Below, piece after piece: positions 16,853 to 25,525 of a stretch of DNA of 64,000 nucleotides. The stretch comes from VBDM01 sp963699535 (lineage in GTDB: Bacteria > Pseudomonadota > Gammaproteobacteria > Burkholderiales > SG8-39): contig CAVOUJ010000030.1 in the NCBI GenBank assembly GCA_963699535.1, forward strand, positions 93,848 through 157,847. Direction: 5' to 3'. The notes beneath the pieces were generated by a model that was not told where the DNA came from, did no database searches, and saw nothing but the letters and a program-made list of their open reading frames with translations. The stretch's first letter is position 1; each line of letters opens with the position of its first letter. Made by a program: the position numbers and the translations under genes.

Positions 16853-17751
16853 TTTCACCGCCTGGATGGGAAACGTCCAGGCGCGGGTCGAAGCGGCGCT
16901 GGAGCGTGTTCTGCCGTCGGGAAAGATCGCCCCGCAGCGTCTGCACGATGCGATGCGCTACGCGGTGCTCGGCGGGGGCAAGCGGATCCGGCCGCTGCTC
17001 GTTTTTGCCGCGGGAGAGGCGGCAGCCGCAGATCCGGGCCGCGCGGACCCGGCGCGACTCGAAATCGCGGGCTGCGCAGTCGAGTTGCATTCACGCGTAT
17101 TCGCTCGTGCACGACGACCTCCCCTGCATGGACGACGACGTGCTTCGGCGCGGCAAGCCTACCGTCCATGTCGAGTTCGACCAGGCCACGGCGCTGCTCG
17201 TGGGCGACAGCCTGCAGTCGCTCGCGTTTCAATTGCTCGCCGAGCACCGGCTGGCCGACGACCCGGCCGCTCAATTGGAGATGGTGAGGATCCTCGCCGC
17301 GGCGGCGGGCAGCCGGGGCATGGCGGGCGGGCAGGCCATCGACCTCGCGAGCGTCGGTCAGGCTCTGACCCTGCCCGAGCTCGAGCACATGCACATCCAC
17401 AAGACCGGCGCGCTGATCCGCGCTTCGGTCGGGCTCGGTGCGCGCTGCGCGAATGCGCTTGCGCCCGAGAAACTGCCCCGTCTCGACCACTACGCGAAGT
17501 GCATAGGGCTCGCTTTCCAGGTGGTCGACGACGTGCTCGATCAGGAGTCCTCGACCGCGACACTGGGGAAAACCGCGGGAAAGGACGCGGCGAACAACAA
17601 GCCGACCTACGTTTCGCTGCTCGGGCTGCCGCGCGCCAAGGCGCTTGCCGAGGAGTTGCGCCGGGAGGCGCGCGACGCGGTCGCTGAAATGGGCGCCGGC
17701 GCGAATCGGCTCCTGGAGCTGGCGGACTTCATCGTGTTGCGCAAGTTCTGA
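16833..17751 (+). CDS. ispA: farnesyl diphosphate synthase / polyprenyl synthetase (one frameshift)
   Basis: Condenses IPP with DMAPP and GPP to give FPP. The first frame contains FTAWMGNVQARVEAAL and LGGGKRIRPLL. The second contains the first Asp-rich motif DDLPCMDDDVLRRG, the GQAIDL segment, KTGALIRASV and the second Asp-rich motif FQVVDDVLD. The frames must be joined near 17090 (AVEL to IHAYSLVHDD), a single-base indel. The likely start is GTG 16833 (or TTG 16827), both inside the end of xseB; the first ATG, 16866, would cut the N-terminus. Essential gene, so the frameshift is probably an error. Confidence 0.92.
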
Positions 17752-17806
17752 CCGCGGGAAATCCACGGTCGCCCTGGGGAACTTTTTGCGGGATAATTCC
17801 CGGTCC

Positions 17807-19746
17807 ATGAGCGCGATTGGCAAGGTGGATCTGCCAGGAGGGTCGGAGGCCGGACCGGGCGAATACGATCCTCACGCCTACGAGCTGCTGAAGACCATTG
17901 ACGATCCGGCGGTGCTGCACAAGCTCGATCGCAAGGGCCTGCAGCAGCTCGCGGACGAGCTTCGCGCCTTCATTCTCGAATCGGTGAGCCAGACCGGCGG
18001 GCATCTCTCATCCAACCTCGGGACGGTAGAGCTCACCATCGCCCTGCACCACGTTTTCAACACGCCCCACGACCGAATCGTGTGGGATGTCGGGCACCAG
18101 ACCTATCCACACAAGATTCTCACGGGCCGGCGCGATGCGATGGCACGGCTGCGCATGATGGGCGGCATCTCGGGCTTCCCGAGGCGCAGCGAGAGCGAGT
18201 ACGACACCTTCGGCACCGCGCATTCGAGCACGTCGATCAGCGCCGCGCTCGGCATGGCTCAGGCCGCAAAGCTGAGAGGCGAGACCGGCGACAGGCGCCG
18301 CCATGTTATCGCGGTGATCGGCGACGGCGCCATGTCGGCTGGCATGGCCTTCGAGGCCCTGAACAATGCGGGGGTGATGGACACCGACCTTCTGGTTATC
18401 CTGAACGATAACGACATGTCCATCTCGCCGGCGGTGGGCGCACTCAACCGCTATCTCGCCCGGCTGATGTCGGGGCGTTTCTACGTGGCGGCGAAGAAAG
18501 CCGGCGAAAGAGTCCTCGCCACCATGCCGCCGCTCCTTGAGCTGGCGAAAAAGGTGGAAGAGCACGCCAAGGGATTGGTCGTTCCCTCGACGCTGTTCGA
18601 GGAGTTCGGATTCAACTACGTCGGTCCGATCGACGGCCATGACCTCGAGTCGCTCATTCCGACCTTGAAGAACATCAAGGAGCTCAAAGGCCCGCAGTTC
18701 CTGCACGTCGTCACAAAGAAGGGGCAGGGCTACAAGCTCGCCGAGGCCGATCCGGTGCTCTACCACGGTCCGGGGAGGTTCAATCCCTCCGAGGGCATCA
18801 AGAAGGCGAGCGGTGGCACGCCGACGTTCACACAGGTGTTCGGCGAATGGCTGTGCGACATGGCGGATCTCGATGCGCGCCTCGTCGGCATCACGCCTGC
18901 GATGCGCGAGGGATCGGGGCTCGTGCGCTTCGCCCAGGAGTTTCCCGAAAGGTATTTCGACGTGGGCATTGCCGAACAGCACGCCGTCACTTTCGCTGCG
19001 GGGCTTGCGTGCGAGGGAATGAAGCCGGTGCTCGCGATCTATTCGACATTTCTTCAACGCGGCTATGACCAGCTGATCCACGACGTCTGCATCCAGAACC
19101 TGCCTGTCGTGTTTGCGCTCGATCGCGCGGGTCTCGTGGGAGGCGACGGGGCCACTCACAACGGCGCGTTCGACTTGAGCTTCCTGCGCTGCCTGCCCAA
19201 CATGGTGGTGATGACGCCGAGCGACGAGAACGAATGCCGGCAGATGCTCTACACGGCGTTCTCGCTCAATCAGCCGGCGGCCGTGCGCTATCCGCGGGGC
19301 GCCGGGCCGGGAGTCGCGGTCGTCAAGGAAATGCAATCGCTGCCGCTGGGCAAAGGGCAGTGTGCGGCGGCGCGGGAAGGGCGGCATCGCCATTCTTGCG
19401 TTCGGAACCCTGCTGAAGCCCGCGCTCGAGGCGGGCGAAATGCTGGATGCAACCGTCGCCGACATGCGCTTCGTGAAGCCCGTGGACGCGGACCTCGCGG
19501 CGGAGCTCGCGAAGACGCACGATCTTGTCGTCACCGATCGAGGAGAACGCGGTCATGGGCGGCGCGGGCAGCGCGGTCGCCGAGGCGCTCGCATCTCTCG
19601 GGATCGTGACTCCCGTGTTGCAGCTCGGATTGCCCGACCGCTTCGTCGATCACGGCGACCAGGCGCAGCTGCTCGCTTCGGTCGGGCTCGACAAAGCGGG
19701 CATCGTCGCCTCGATCCGCGCGCGGGTCGGCGAACGGCAGCGATAG
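17807..19746 (+). CDS. dxs: 1-deoxy-D-xylulose-5-phosphate synthase (two frameshifts)
   Basis: First enzyme of the MEP isoprenoid pathway: condenses pyruvate and glyceraldehyde-3-phosphate using thiamine diphosphate. Motifs: GGHLSSNLGTVELTIALH, VWDVGHQTYPHK, the ThDP-binding GDGAMSAGMAFEALN, the transketolase Glu region FDVGIAEQHAVTFAAG, and RAGLVGGDGATHNGAFD. The frame shifts near 19360 (GKGQ to RRRGKGGIAILAFG) and again near 19536 (VVT to IEENAVMGGAGSAVAEAL). Corrected length is about 645 residues, close to the family's usual 620. Start ATG 17807. Follows ispA in the same direction. Confidence 0.93.
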
Positions 19747-19859
19747 TCCGCGAAAAGCCTACGCAGCGTGGGGGTTTGTGGTTTCCCGCTGAAAAAGCCG
19801 GGAACGGGACGCATGCTAGAATCGTCCAACATCGAGTGCATCGAACTGAAAGGCTTTCC

Positions 19860-20666
19860 GTGAACACTCGCGACCCCCTCGCCATCCCCGACGTCCAGAG
19901 CTCCGAGGACAGGCGCAAGCTCGCCATCGACCAGGTCGGGATCAAGGCGATCCGCCATCCGATCCGCGTCGCCGAGCGCTCGGGCGGCGTGCAGCACACC
20001 ATCGCGATCTTCAACATGTACGTCGGCCTGCCGCACCAGTTCAAGGGCACGCACATGTCGCGTTTCGTCGAGATCCTCAATGCGCACGAGCGCGAGATTT
20101 CCGTGGATACGTTCAAGATCATGCTCGACGAGATGGTCGAGCGCCTGGAGGCGCAGTCCGGTCACATCGAGATGACGTTCCCGTACTTCGTCAACAAGTC
20201 GGCGCCGGTCTCGAAGGTGAAGAGCCTGATGGACTACGAGGTCACTTTCGTCGGCGAGATCGCCAAGGGCGAGAAGTGCTTCAAGATGAAGGTCGTCGTG
20301 CCGGTGACGAGCCTTTGCCCCTGCTCCAAGCGCATCTCGGACTACGGGGCGCACAACCAGCGCTCGCACGTCACGATCACGGCGCGCACCAAGGGATTCG
20401 TGTGGATCGAGGAGCTGATCGACTACGCCGAGAAGCACGCCTCGAGCGAGCTGTACGGCCTGCTCAAGCGGCCCGACGAGAAGTTCGTCACCGAGCGGGC
20501 CTACGACAACCCCAAGTTCGTCGAGGACATGGTGCGCGACATCGCCGCGGAACTCAACCGCGACAAGCGCATCGAGTGGTACCAGGTGGAATCGGAGAAC
20601 TTCGAGTCCATCCACAACCACTCCGCCTACGCTCTCATCGAGCGCGACAAGACCAAGAAGAGCTGA
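19860..20666 (+). CDS. folE2: GTP cyclohydrolase FolE2 (type IB)
   Basis: Opens the folate/7-deazapurine pathway by converting GTP to dihydroneopterin triphosphate. 268 residues from GTG 19860 (VNTRDPLAIPDVQ). Motifs: KAIRHPIRV, the metal-binding Cys segment SLCPCSKRISDYGAHNQRS, and the C-terminal ESIHNHSAYA. The type IB enzyme uses various metals and can substitute for the zinc enzyme FolE. It follows dxs after about 113 bases with its own translation start. Confidence 0.95.
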   Translation: MNTRDPLAIPDVQSSEDRRKLAIDQVGIKAIRHPIRVAERSGGVQHTIAIFNMYVGLPHQFKGTHMSRFVEILNAHEREISVDTFKIMLDEMVERLEAQSGHIEMTFPYFVNKSAPVSKVKSLMDYEVTFVGEIAKGEKCFKMKVVVPVTSLCPCSKRISDYGAHNQRSHVTITARTKGFVWIEELIDYAEKHASSELYGLLKRPDEKFVTERAYDNPKFVEDMVRDIAAELNRDKRIEWYQVESENFESIHNHSAYALIERDKTKKS

Positions 20667-20712
20667 TACGAACCGGGATCTTCCCGCGGTTCGCTCGGCT
20701 CGTTATGCGGAG

Positions 20713-21355
20713 TCAGAACCGCTTGATCAGCACCATCGTCTGCCCTTCGCGCCTCATGTCCATGCGGTTGAGGAAGCTCATGCCGAGCAAGGCGATAGGC
20801 AGATTGCCTTCCAGTACCGCGGCGTCCACGCTGTTGGCGACGATGCCTCCAACCTGCACGATGTCGAGCTTGACCCGATAGGCCGCCGCCGTGCCGTTCG
20901 CCGTCCCGACCAGGCCCGGCTGTCCCTTGCGATAGTCGATCCCGAGCCGGTTGGCGTCGGCGGAAGAGAGCGCGATGGTGGTTGCGCCCGGTATCGACCA
21001 GAAAGCGCACCGCGCCGCCGTTGACCTGCCCCTCCACGACGAAATGGCCGCGCGGATCGGCGGTCAGCGTCACGCTCTGGGAGGATGAGGCCGCGGGGCT
21101 CGCGCGGTGCTGCCCGAGACTCAGTATCTTTTTCTTTCCGCCGATCTCGAAAGTGGCCGATTCGCGGTCGGTCGAGAGCAAAACGACGCCCTCTGTCGTC
21201 CTTTGCCCCACCGAGAGCGTGCGGATGGGGCCGCCGTCGACGGTCACGACAGCCTTTCCGGGGAAAAGCCCGATGACGTTGACATCGACAGCATGGCCGG
21301 CTGCGGGCGCGAGGAACAGGAGGGACGCTACAATAGAAAGACGCAGAGCCGGCAC
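20713..21355 (-). CDS. periplasmic retropepsin-like aspartic protease (one frameshift)
   Basis: A clan AA protein of about 213 residues with a signal peptide (from GTG 21355, SLLFLAPAAGHA) and an SH3-like N-terminal part (GGPIRTLSVGQRTTEGVVLL). The retropepsin domain follows, with the catalytic motif LVDTGA at the frame break near 20986 and the partner segment ALLGMSFLNRMDMRREGQTMVLI at the end. One extra base after VDTG explains the shift. Such proteins resemble the TIGR02281 clan AA family; the substrate is unknown. Divergent from the amidotransferase, 20 bases apart. Confidence 0.84.
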
Positions 21356-21374
21356 GAAGACTTTCCTTCCGAGA

Positions 21375-22079
21375 TGAAGCCCGTTGCGATTTTCCGTCAC
21401 AGCAGCACCGAGGGGCCAGGGCTATTTTGCCACATTCCTCGATGCGCGCCGCATTCCCTGGACGCTCATCAAAGTGGACGCAGGCGAGCGCGTTCCCGCC
21501 GATCCGGGCGGATTTTCGGGCCTCGCGTTCATGGGCGGCCCCATGAGCGTCAACGACGGTTTGCCGTGGATATACGACGTGCTCGGCCTCGTAAACGCGG
21601 CGGTCGATGCGGATATTCCGGTGCTCGGCCACTGCCTCGGCGGGCAGCTCATCGCCAAAGCCCTGGGGGGCAAGGTGACGCGCAACGCCGTGAAGGAAAT
21701 CGGCTGGGGAGCGGTCACCGTCGAGGACAACGCCCAGGCGCGAGAGTGGTTCGGCGCGACGCGCGAGTTCTCCGGATTCCATTGGCACGGCGAGACTTTC
21801 ACCATCCCGGCGAAGGCGACGCGGATCGCGGCGAGCGCGTATTGCGGGAACCAGGCCTTCGCTCTCGGCAAGCACCTGGGCATGCAGTGCCACGTCGAGA
21901 TGACGCCCGAGCTGATCCATTCGTGGTGCGAGGACTGGGAGAAGGAGCTGGTGGCTAAGGCCGGGCCGTCGGTGCAGACGCCGCGGCAGATGTTCGAGCG
22001 GCTCGACGAGCGCGTGCGCGCGCTGAACGAGATCGCCGCCCGCGTGTACGAGCGCTGGATTGAAGGCCTCAAGCGGTAA
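21375..22079 (+). CDS. class I glutamine amidotransferase-like protein (one frameshift)
   Basis: About 234 residues. ATG 21375 starts MKPVAIFRHSSTEGPG, and after a one-base shift near 21420 the frame continues YFATFLDARRIPW. The nucleophile elbow is GHCLGGQL (catalytic Cys). The His of the triad is probably in MQCHVEMTPE, followed by Glu. These free-standing GATase domains (GuaA-type) usually act on peptides or glutamate conjugates; the specific reaction is unknown. Followed 17 bases later by the BNR-repeat gene. Confidence 0.87.
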
Positions 22080-22096
22080 ACGCAAGGAGACGCCTT

Positions 22097-23257
22097 ATGC
22101 CGAAAAAGAGTGCGACGCGATCCGCCTCGGGTCCGGTCACCCTCCTCATCGGAACTCGCAAGGGTGCTTTTTTCATACGCTCGGATCGGGCGCGCCGGAA
22201 GTGGACGCTGGCGGGGCCGCATTTCCTGGGACACATCGTGAGCCACGTCGTACTCGACCCGCGCGACCGAAAGACCTTGCTTGTCGCCGCTCGCGCCGGA
22301 CACCTCGGCCCCACGGTTTTCCGCTCTACCGACATGGGGCGCACCTGGAAAGAGGCGCAAATTCCCCCGGCGTTTCCGAAAGCGGAAGCGGAGGAGAAAG
22401 GGCTCGCTGTCGATCACGTGTTCTGGCTCACGCCCGCGCACGCGTCGGAGCCTGGCGTGTGGTACGCGGGAGTTTCGCCACCGGGATTGTTCCGTTCCGC
22501 GGATGGTGGCGTGAGCTGGGAAGGCGTTTCCGGCTTCAACGCAAACCCCTTGCGCAAGACGTGGCTTCTCGGTGAGCAGGAGCAGACGACGCCCGATGGC
22601 GCGATCCTGCACTCGATCAACGTCGATCCGCGCGACCCGCGGCACCTCTACGTCGCGACCTCGCCGGGCGGAACGTTCGAAAGCAGCGACGGCGGGGCGA
22701 ACTGGCGCCCTCTCAATCGGGGTGTCGCGGCCGATTTCCTGCCGGTGAAAGATCCGGAGTATGGACAGGATGTGCACTGCCTGCGGCTGCATCCGCTTGC
22801 GCCGGACCGGATCTACCAGCAGAACCATTGCGGAATTTATCGACTCGACCGTCCGGGCGAAAAGTGGGAACGGATCGGCAATGCGATGCCGAAGAAGATC
22901 GGTGACATCGGTTTCCCGGTGGTGCTGCATCCGCGCGATCCGGACACCGTTTGGGTGTTTCCCATGGACGGCGGCACCGTGTGGCCGCGCGTGAGTCCGG
23001 GCGGCAAGCCGGCTGCCTATACGTCGCGCGACGGCGGACGGACCTGGCGCCGGCAAGACAGAGGTCTGCCCTCGAAACACGGATGGTTCACCGTCAAGCG
23101 CCAGGCCATGAGCGCCGACGCTCGCGATCCCGTTGGCGTGTATTTCGGCACGACGAGCGGCGAAATCTGGATGGGCGCGAACGAGGGCGAGCGTTGGGCC
23201 TGCATTGCCCGCCACCTGCCGGAAATCTACGCGGTCGAAGCGGTGACAGCGCGTTAG
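22097..23257 (+). CDS. BNR/sortilin-type beta-propeller (exo-sialidase-like) protein
   Basis: 386 residues without signal peptide or membrane helix. Repeated Asp-box motifs mark a beta propeller: FRSTDMGRTWKEA, FRSADGGVSWEGV, FESSDGGANWRPL, YTSRDGGRTWRRQ. The start GTLLIGTRKGAF-like segment and C-terminal FGTTSGEIWMGANEGERW are typical of a conserved WD40/YVTN/BNR-like family of unknown function found widely in bacteria. A glycosidase activity is not supported, as no catalytic residues can be assigned. The next gene, 13 bases away, encodes a MoaD/ThiS-like protein, and the pair is likely cotranscribed. Confidence 0.85.
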   Translation: MPKKSATRSASGPVTLLIGTRKGAFFIRSDRARRKWTLAGPHFLGHIVSHVVLDPRDRKTLLVAARAGHLGPTVFRSTDMGRTWKEAQIPPAFPKAEAEEKGLAVDHVFWLTPAHASEPGVWYAGVSPPGLFRSADGGVSWEGVSGFNANPLRKTWLLGEQEQTTPDGAILHSINVDPRDPRHLYVATSPGGTFESSDGGANWRPLNRGVAADFLPVKDPEYGQDVHCLRLHPLAPDRIYQQNHCGIYRLDRPGEKWERIGNAMPKKIGDIGFPVVLHPRDPDTVWVFPMDGGTVWPRVSPGGKPAAYTSRDGGRTWRRQDRGLPSKHGWFTVKRQAMSADARDPVGVYFGTTSGEIWMGANEGERWACIARHLPEIYAVEAVTAR

Positions 23258-23270
23258 CTCGGAACGTGAA

Positions 23271-23531
23271 ATGAACGTTTCCGTTCCTTCGCAACTGCGC
23301 GACTACACCGGCGGGCAGACGCAGGTCGAAGGCCGTGGCGCGACGCTTGCAGAGGTGCTCGCCGATCTCGACCGCCGCTATCCTGGGATGCGCTTTCGCA
23401 TGATCGACGAGCAAGACAGGATCCGCCGCCACATCAGGATCTTCGTCAACCAGGAGCAGGCGCGCGACTTGGGCGCCGCGCTCGTCGCGAACGACGAGGT
23501 CGTCATCGTTGGAGCCCTCAGCGGCGGGTGA
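23271..23531 (+). CDS. MoaD/ThiS-family ubiquitin-like sulfur carrier
   Basis: 86 residues with the beta-grasp pattern of MoaD (LRDYTGGQTQVEGRGATLAEVLADLDRRYPG). It ends in the diglycine ALSGG*, the group activated as a thiocarboxylate in this family. No molybdopterin or thiamine gene is next to it; its partner here is the beta-propeller gene just upstream. Whether it serves as a sulfur donor or as a protein modifier is unknown. Confidence 0.86.
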   Translation: MNVSVPSQLRDYTGGQTQVEGRGATLAEVLADLDRRYPGMRFRMIDEQDRIRRHIRIFVNQEQARDLGAALVANDEVVIVGALSGG

Positions 23532-23584
23532 AAGGTTCTTCCCCTCCTCGCCGAGGAGAGGTGCCGGCGAAGCAGGCGGGGTGG

Positions 23585-24067
23585 TCAGTCGCGAAAATTC
23601 TGAAACTGAAGCGGAATGTCGGTCACCGACTTCCGCACGAGCTGGATCGCCGCCTGGAGTTCGTCCTTCTTTCCGCCCGAGACGCGCACCGCGGTTCCCT
23701 GGATGCTCGCCTGGACCTTCATCTTCGAGTCCTTGAGGAGCTTGACGATGGTTTTTGCCTTCTCCTGCTCGATACCGACCTTGACCGCGATCTCCTGCTT
23801 CACCTTGGTGCCGATTTTCTCGATGTTCTTCGAATCGAGCATGCGCGCATCCACGCCGCGCTTGGCACACTTGGTGAGAAAGACGTCGGTGACCTGCTTG
23901 AGCTTGAAGTCGTCGTCGGCGTAGAGCGTCAGCGCGAGATCGTTCTGCTCGATGCGCGCGTCCGAGCCTTTGAAGTCGAAGCGGTTCGCAATTTCCTTGT
24001 TGGCCTGATCGACCGCGTTCTTCAGCTCGATCTTGTTGACTTCCGAAACGATGTCGAAGGAAGGCAT
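23585..24067 (-). CDS. yajQ: YajQ family cyclic-di-GMP-binding protein
   Basis: 160 residues, full length: MPSFDIVSEVNKIELKNAVDQ at the start and LQFQNFRD at the end are diagnostic. YajQ proteins bind nucleotides (c-di-GMP in Xanthomonas) and RNA. Monocistronic; convergent with the MoaD-like gene. Confidence 0.96.
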   Translation of the reverse strand: MPSFDIVSEVNKIELKNAVDQANKEIANRFDFKGSDARIEQNDLALTLYADDDFKLKQVTDVFLTKCAKRGVDARMLDSKNIEKIGTKVKQEIAVKVGIEQEKAKTIVKLLKDSKMKVQASIQGTAVRVSGGKKDELQAAIQLVRKSVTDIPLQFQNFRD

Positions 24068-24122
24068 GGCGATTCCCCGAGGTGACGGCTCGGGGGATCG
24101 TACTACGGGGAGGGGGATCGCA

Positions 24123-25511
24123 CTACAGGAGGAAGGGGAGGTCGGTCGGACTGAAGAAGCCGCTGTTGGGAAGGACGAGCGACATGTTACCCGGGTCTAC
24201 GCCCATCCAGCGTGCGAGCGTCGCCGCGTACTGATCGACCGCCAGGGTCGGCAACAGATTCCCCTGCCCGATGTCGACGGGATTGCCGGAAGCGAAGAAC
24301 GTGGTCGGGGGAAACGTTCCGTATACCTCGTGGCCTACGACTGAGCCGCCAAGTACGAAGTGATGCGAGCCCCAGCCGTGATCCGAGCCGTCGCCGTTCG
24401 AGGTCAGCGTGCGCCCGAAATCGGAAGCCGTGAAGAGCGTCACATCGTTCTGGACCCCGAACTGCACGAGCCACTGATAGAACGCCGCGACCGCGTTGTT
24501 GACCTGCGTCAACACCTGGTTTTGCTGTGTCAGGAGGACATCGTGGTTGTCGAAGCCGCCGATGCTCACCAGGAACACCTGCCGGTTCGCCCCGATCGCC
24601 CCGCGTGCGGCGATGATGCGGGCGACGATGCCGAGCTGCGAGGCGAGATTGTTGTTCGCCGGGATGGCGGGGGCGAGTGCGGGCACAGCTTGAAGGGCGG
24701 TGCCCAGCAGCACGTTTGCGTCGATCGACCGATCCGTGACCACGCCCAGCTCGTTCTCGAACAGGTTCGGGCTCGTGGCCGTGATGAGGCTCCGGTAGGC
24801 AGTGGACGCCGCGGTGCCGGTCGAGCCGTAGATGGTGCCGGAGATGCTCGAGATGGAGGCGGGTCCGCCCGTGCCGACCTGGTACCGAAGGGCGGTCTCT
24901 CCCGCGACGAACACGGCGTTGCCGCCCGCCGAAATGCAGGTGAACAGGGGATTCGTGTTCGCGCCCATGAGCAGGTCGCCGATCTTGCCGCCCCAGCCGA
25001 CCTTCGCGCCTTCGCCGATGGGCTGATACGCCTGCCATATCGACTGCTGGTCGTTGTGCGAGAAGAGCTTGGGCGGCAGCGGCACGGAACGCGCCTGGTA
25101 TTGCGCCCGGGTTGTCGGCCGAAGCAGCGGTCCGACATTGGCGAGAACCGCGAGCCGGCCCGCGTCCCAATGCGACTTGAACGCGGTCAGCGCCGGATGG
25201 AAGGCGAAATCGCGCCCGCCCTGCGAGGTGACCGGGCCGGTAGCGGTTGCGGTGAGCGAAGCCTGCGGGATCGCGAGCGTGTCGCGCGACGCGAAATACT
25301 GGGCGTAGGAGGCGTTGTCGTAGGGAATGAAGGTATTGGTGTGGTCGTTCCCGCCGTAGAAGAACAGGCACACGATCGCCTTATAGCCCGGCAGGGTCGT
25401 CTGCGCCGAGGCCGCGCCGATCGCCGCGAGGTTGAGGGCGAACGGGCTGGCCGCTCCGGCCATGGACAGGAGCGAGCAGGTCTTCAGGAAATGGCGGCGG
25501 GATTCGCGCAT
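24123..25511 (-). CDS. DUF1501 family protein with Tat signal
   Basis: 462 residues. The twin-arginine signal is SRRHFLK at residues 4-10, followed by a hydrophobic stretch ending near ASAQ. The body has the DUF1501 hallmarks IVCLFFYGGNDHTNTFIPYD, FDNHDVLLTQQNQVLTQVNNAV and SDFGRTLTSNGDGSDHGWGSHHFVLGG, resembling alkaline-phosphatase-superfamily metal-binding segments. Export folded via Tat fits a metalloprotein. Always found with DUF1800, here encoded 14 bases upstream. Biological role unknown. Confidence 0.9.
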   Translation of the reverse strand: MRESRRHFLKTCSLLSMAGAASPFALNLAAIGAASAQTTLPGYKAIVCLFFYGGNDHTNTFIPYDNASYAQYFASRDTLAIPQASLTATATGPVTSQGGRDFAFHPALTAFKSHWDAGRLAVLANVGPLLRPTTRAQYQARSVPLPPKLFSHNDQQSIWQAYQPIGEGAKVGWGGKIGDLLMGANTNPLFTCISAGGNAVFVAGETALRYQVGTGGPASISSISGTIYGSTGTAASTAYRSLITATSPNLFENELGVVTDRSIDANVLLGTALQAVPALAPAIPANNNLASQLGIVARIIAARGAIGANRQVFLVSIGGFDNHDVLLTQQNQVLTQVNNAVAAFYQWLVQFGVQNDVTLFTASDFGRTLTSNGDGSDHGWGSHHFVLGGSVVGHEVYGTFPPTTFFASGNPVDIGQGNLLPTLAVDQYAATLARWMGVDPGNMSLVLPNSGFFSPTDLPFLL

Positions 25512-25525
25512 GGGCTTGCTCCGAT

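Noticed and set aside
20670..20700. Stem GAACCG/CGGTTC after folE2 as terminator
   Set aside because: A six-base stem with an 11-base loop and no T-run.
23536..23562. Hairpin CTCCTCG/CGAGGAG after the MoaD-like gene as terminator
   Set aside because: No T-run follows on either strand, and the stem is short.
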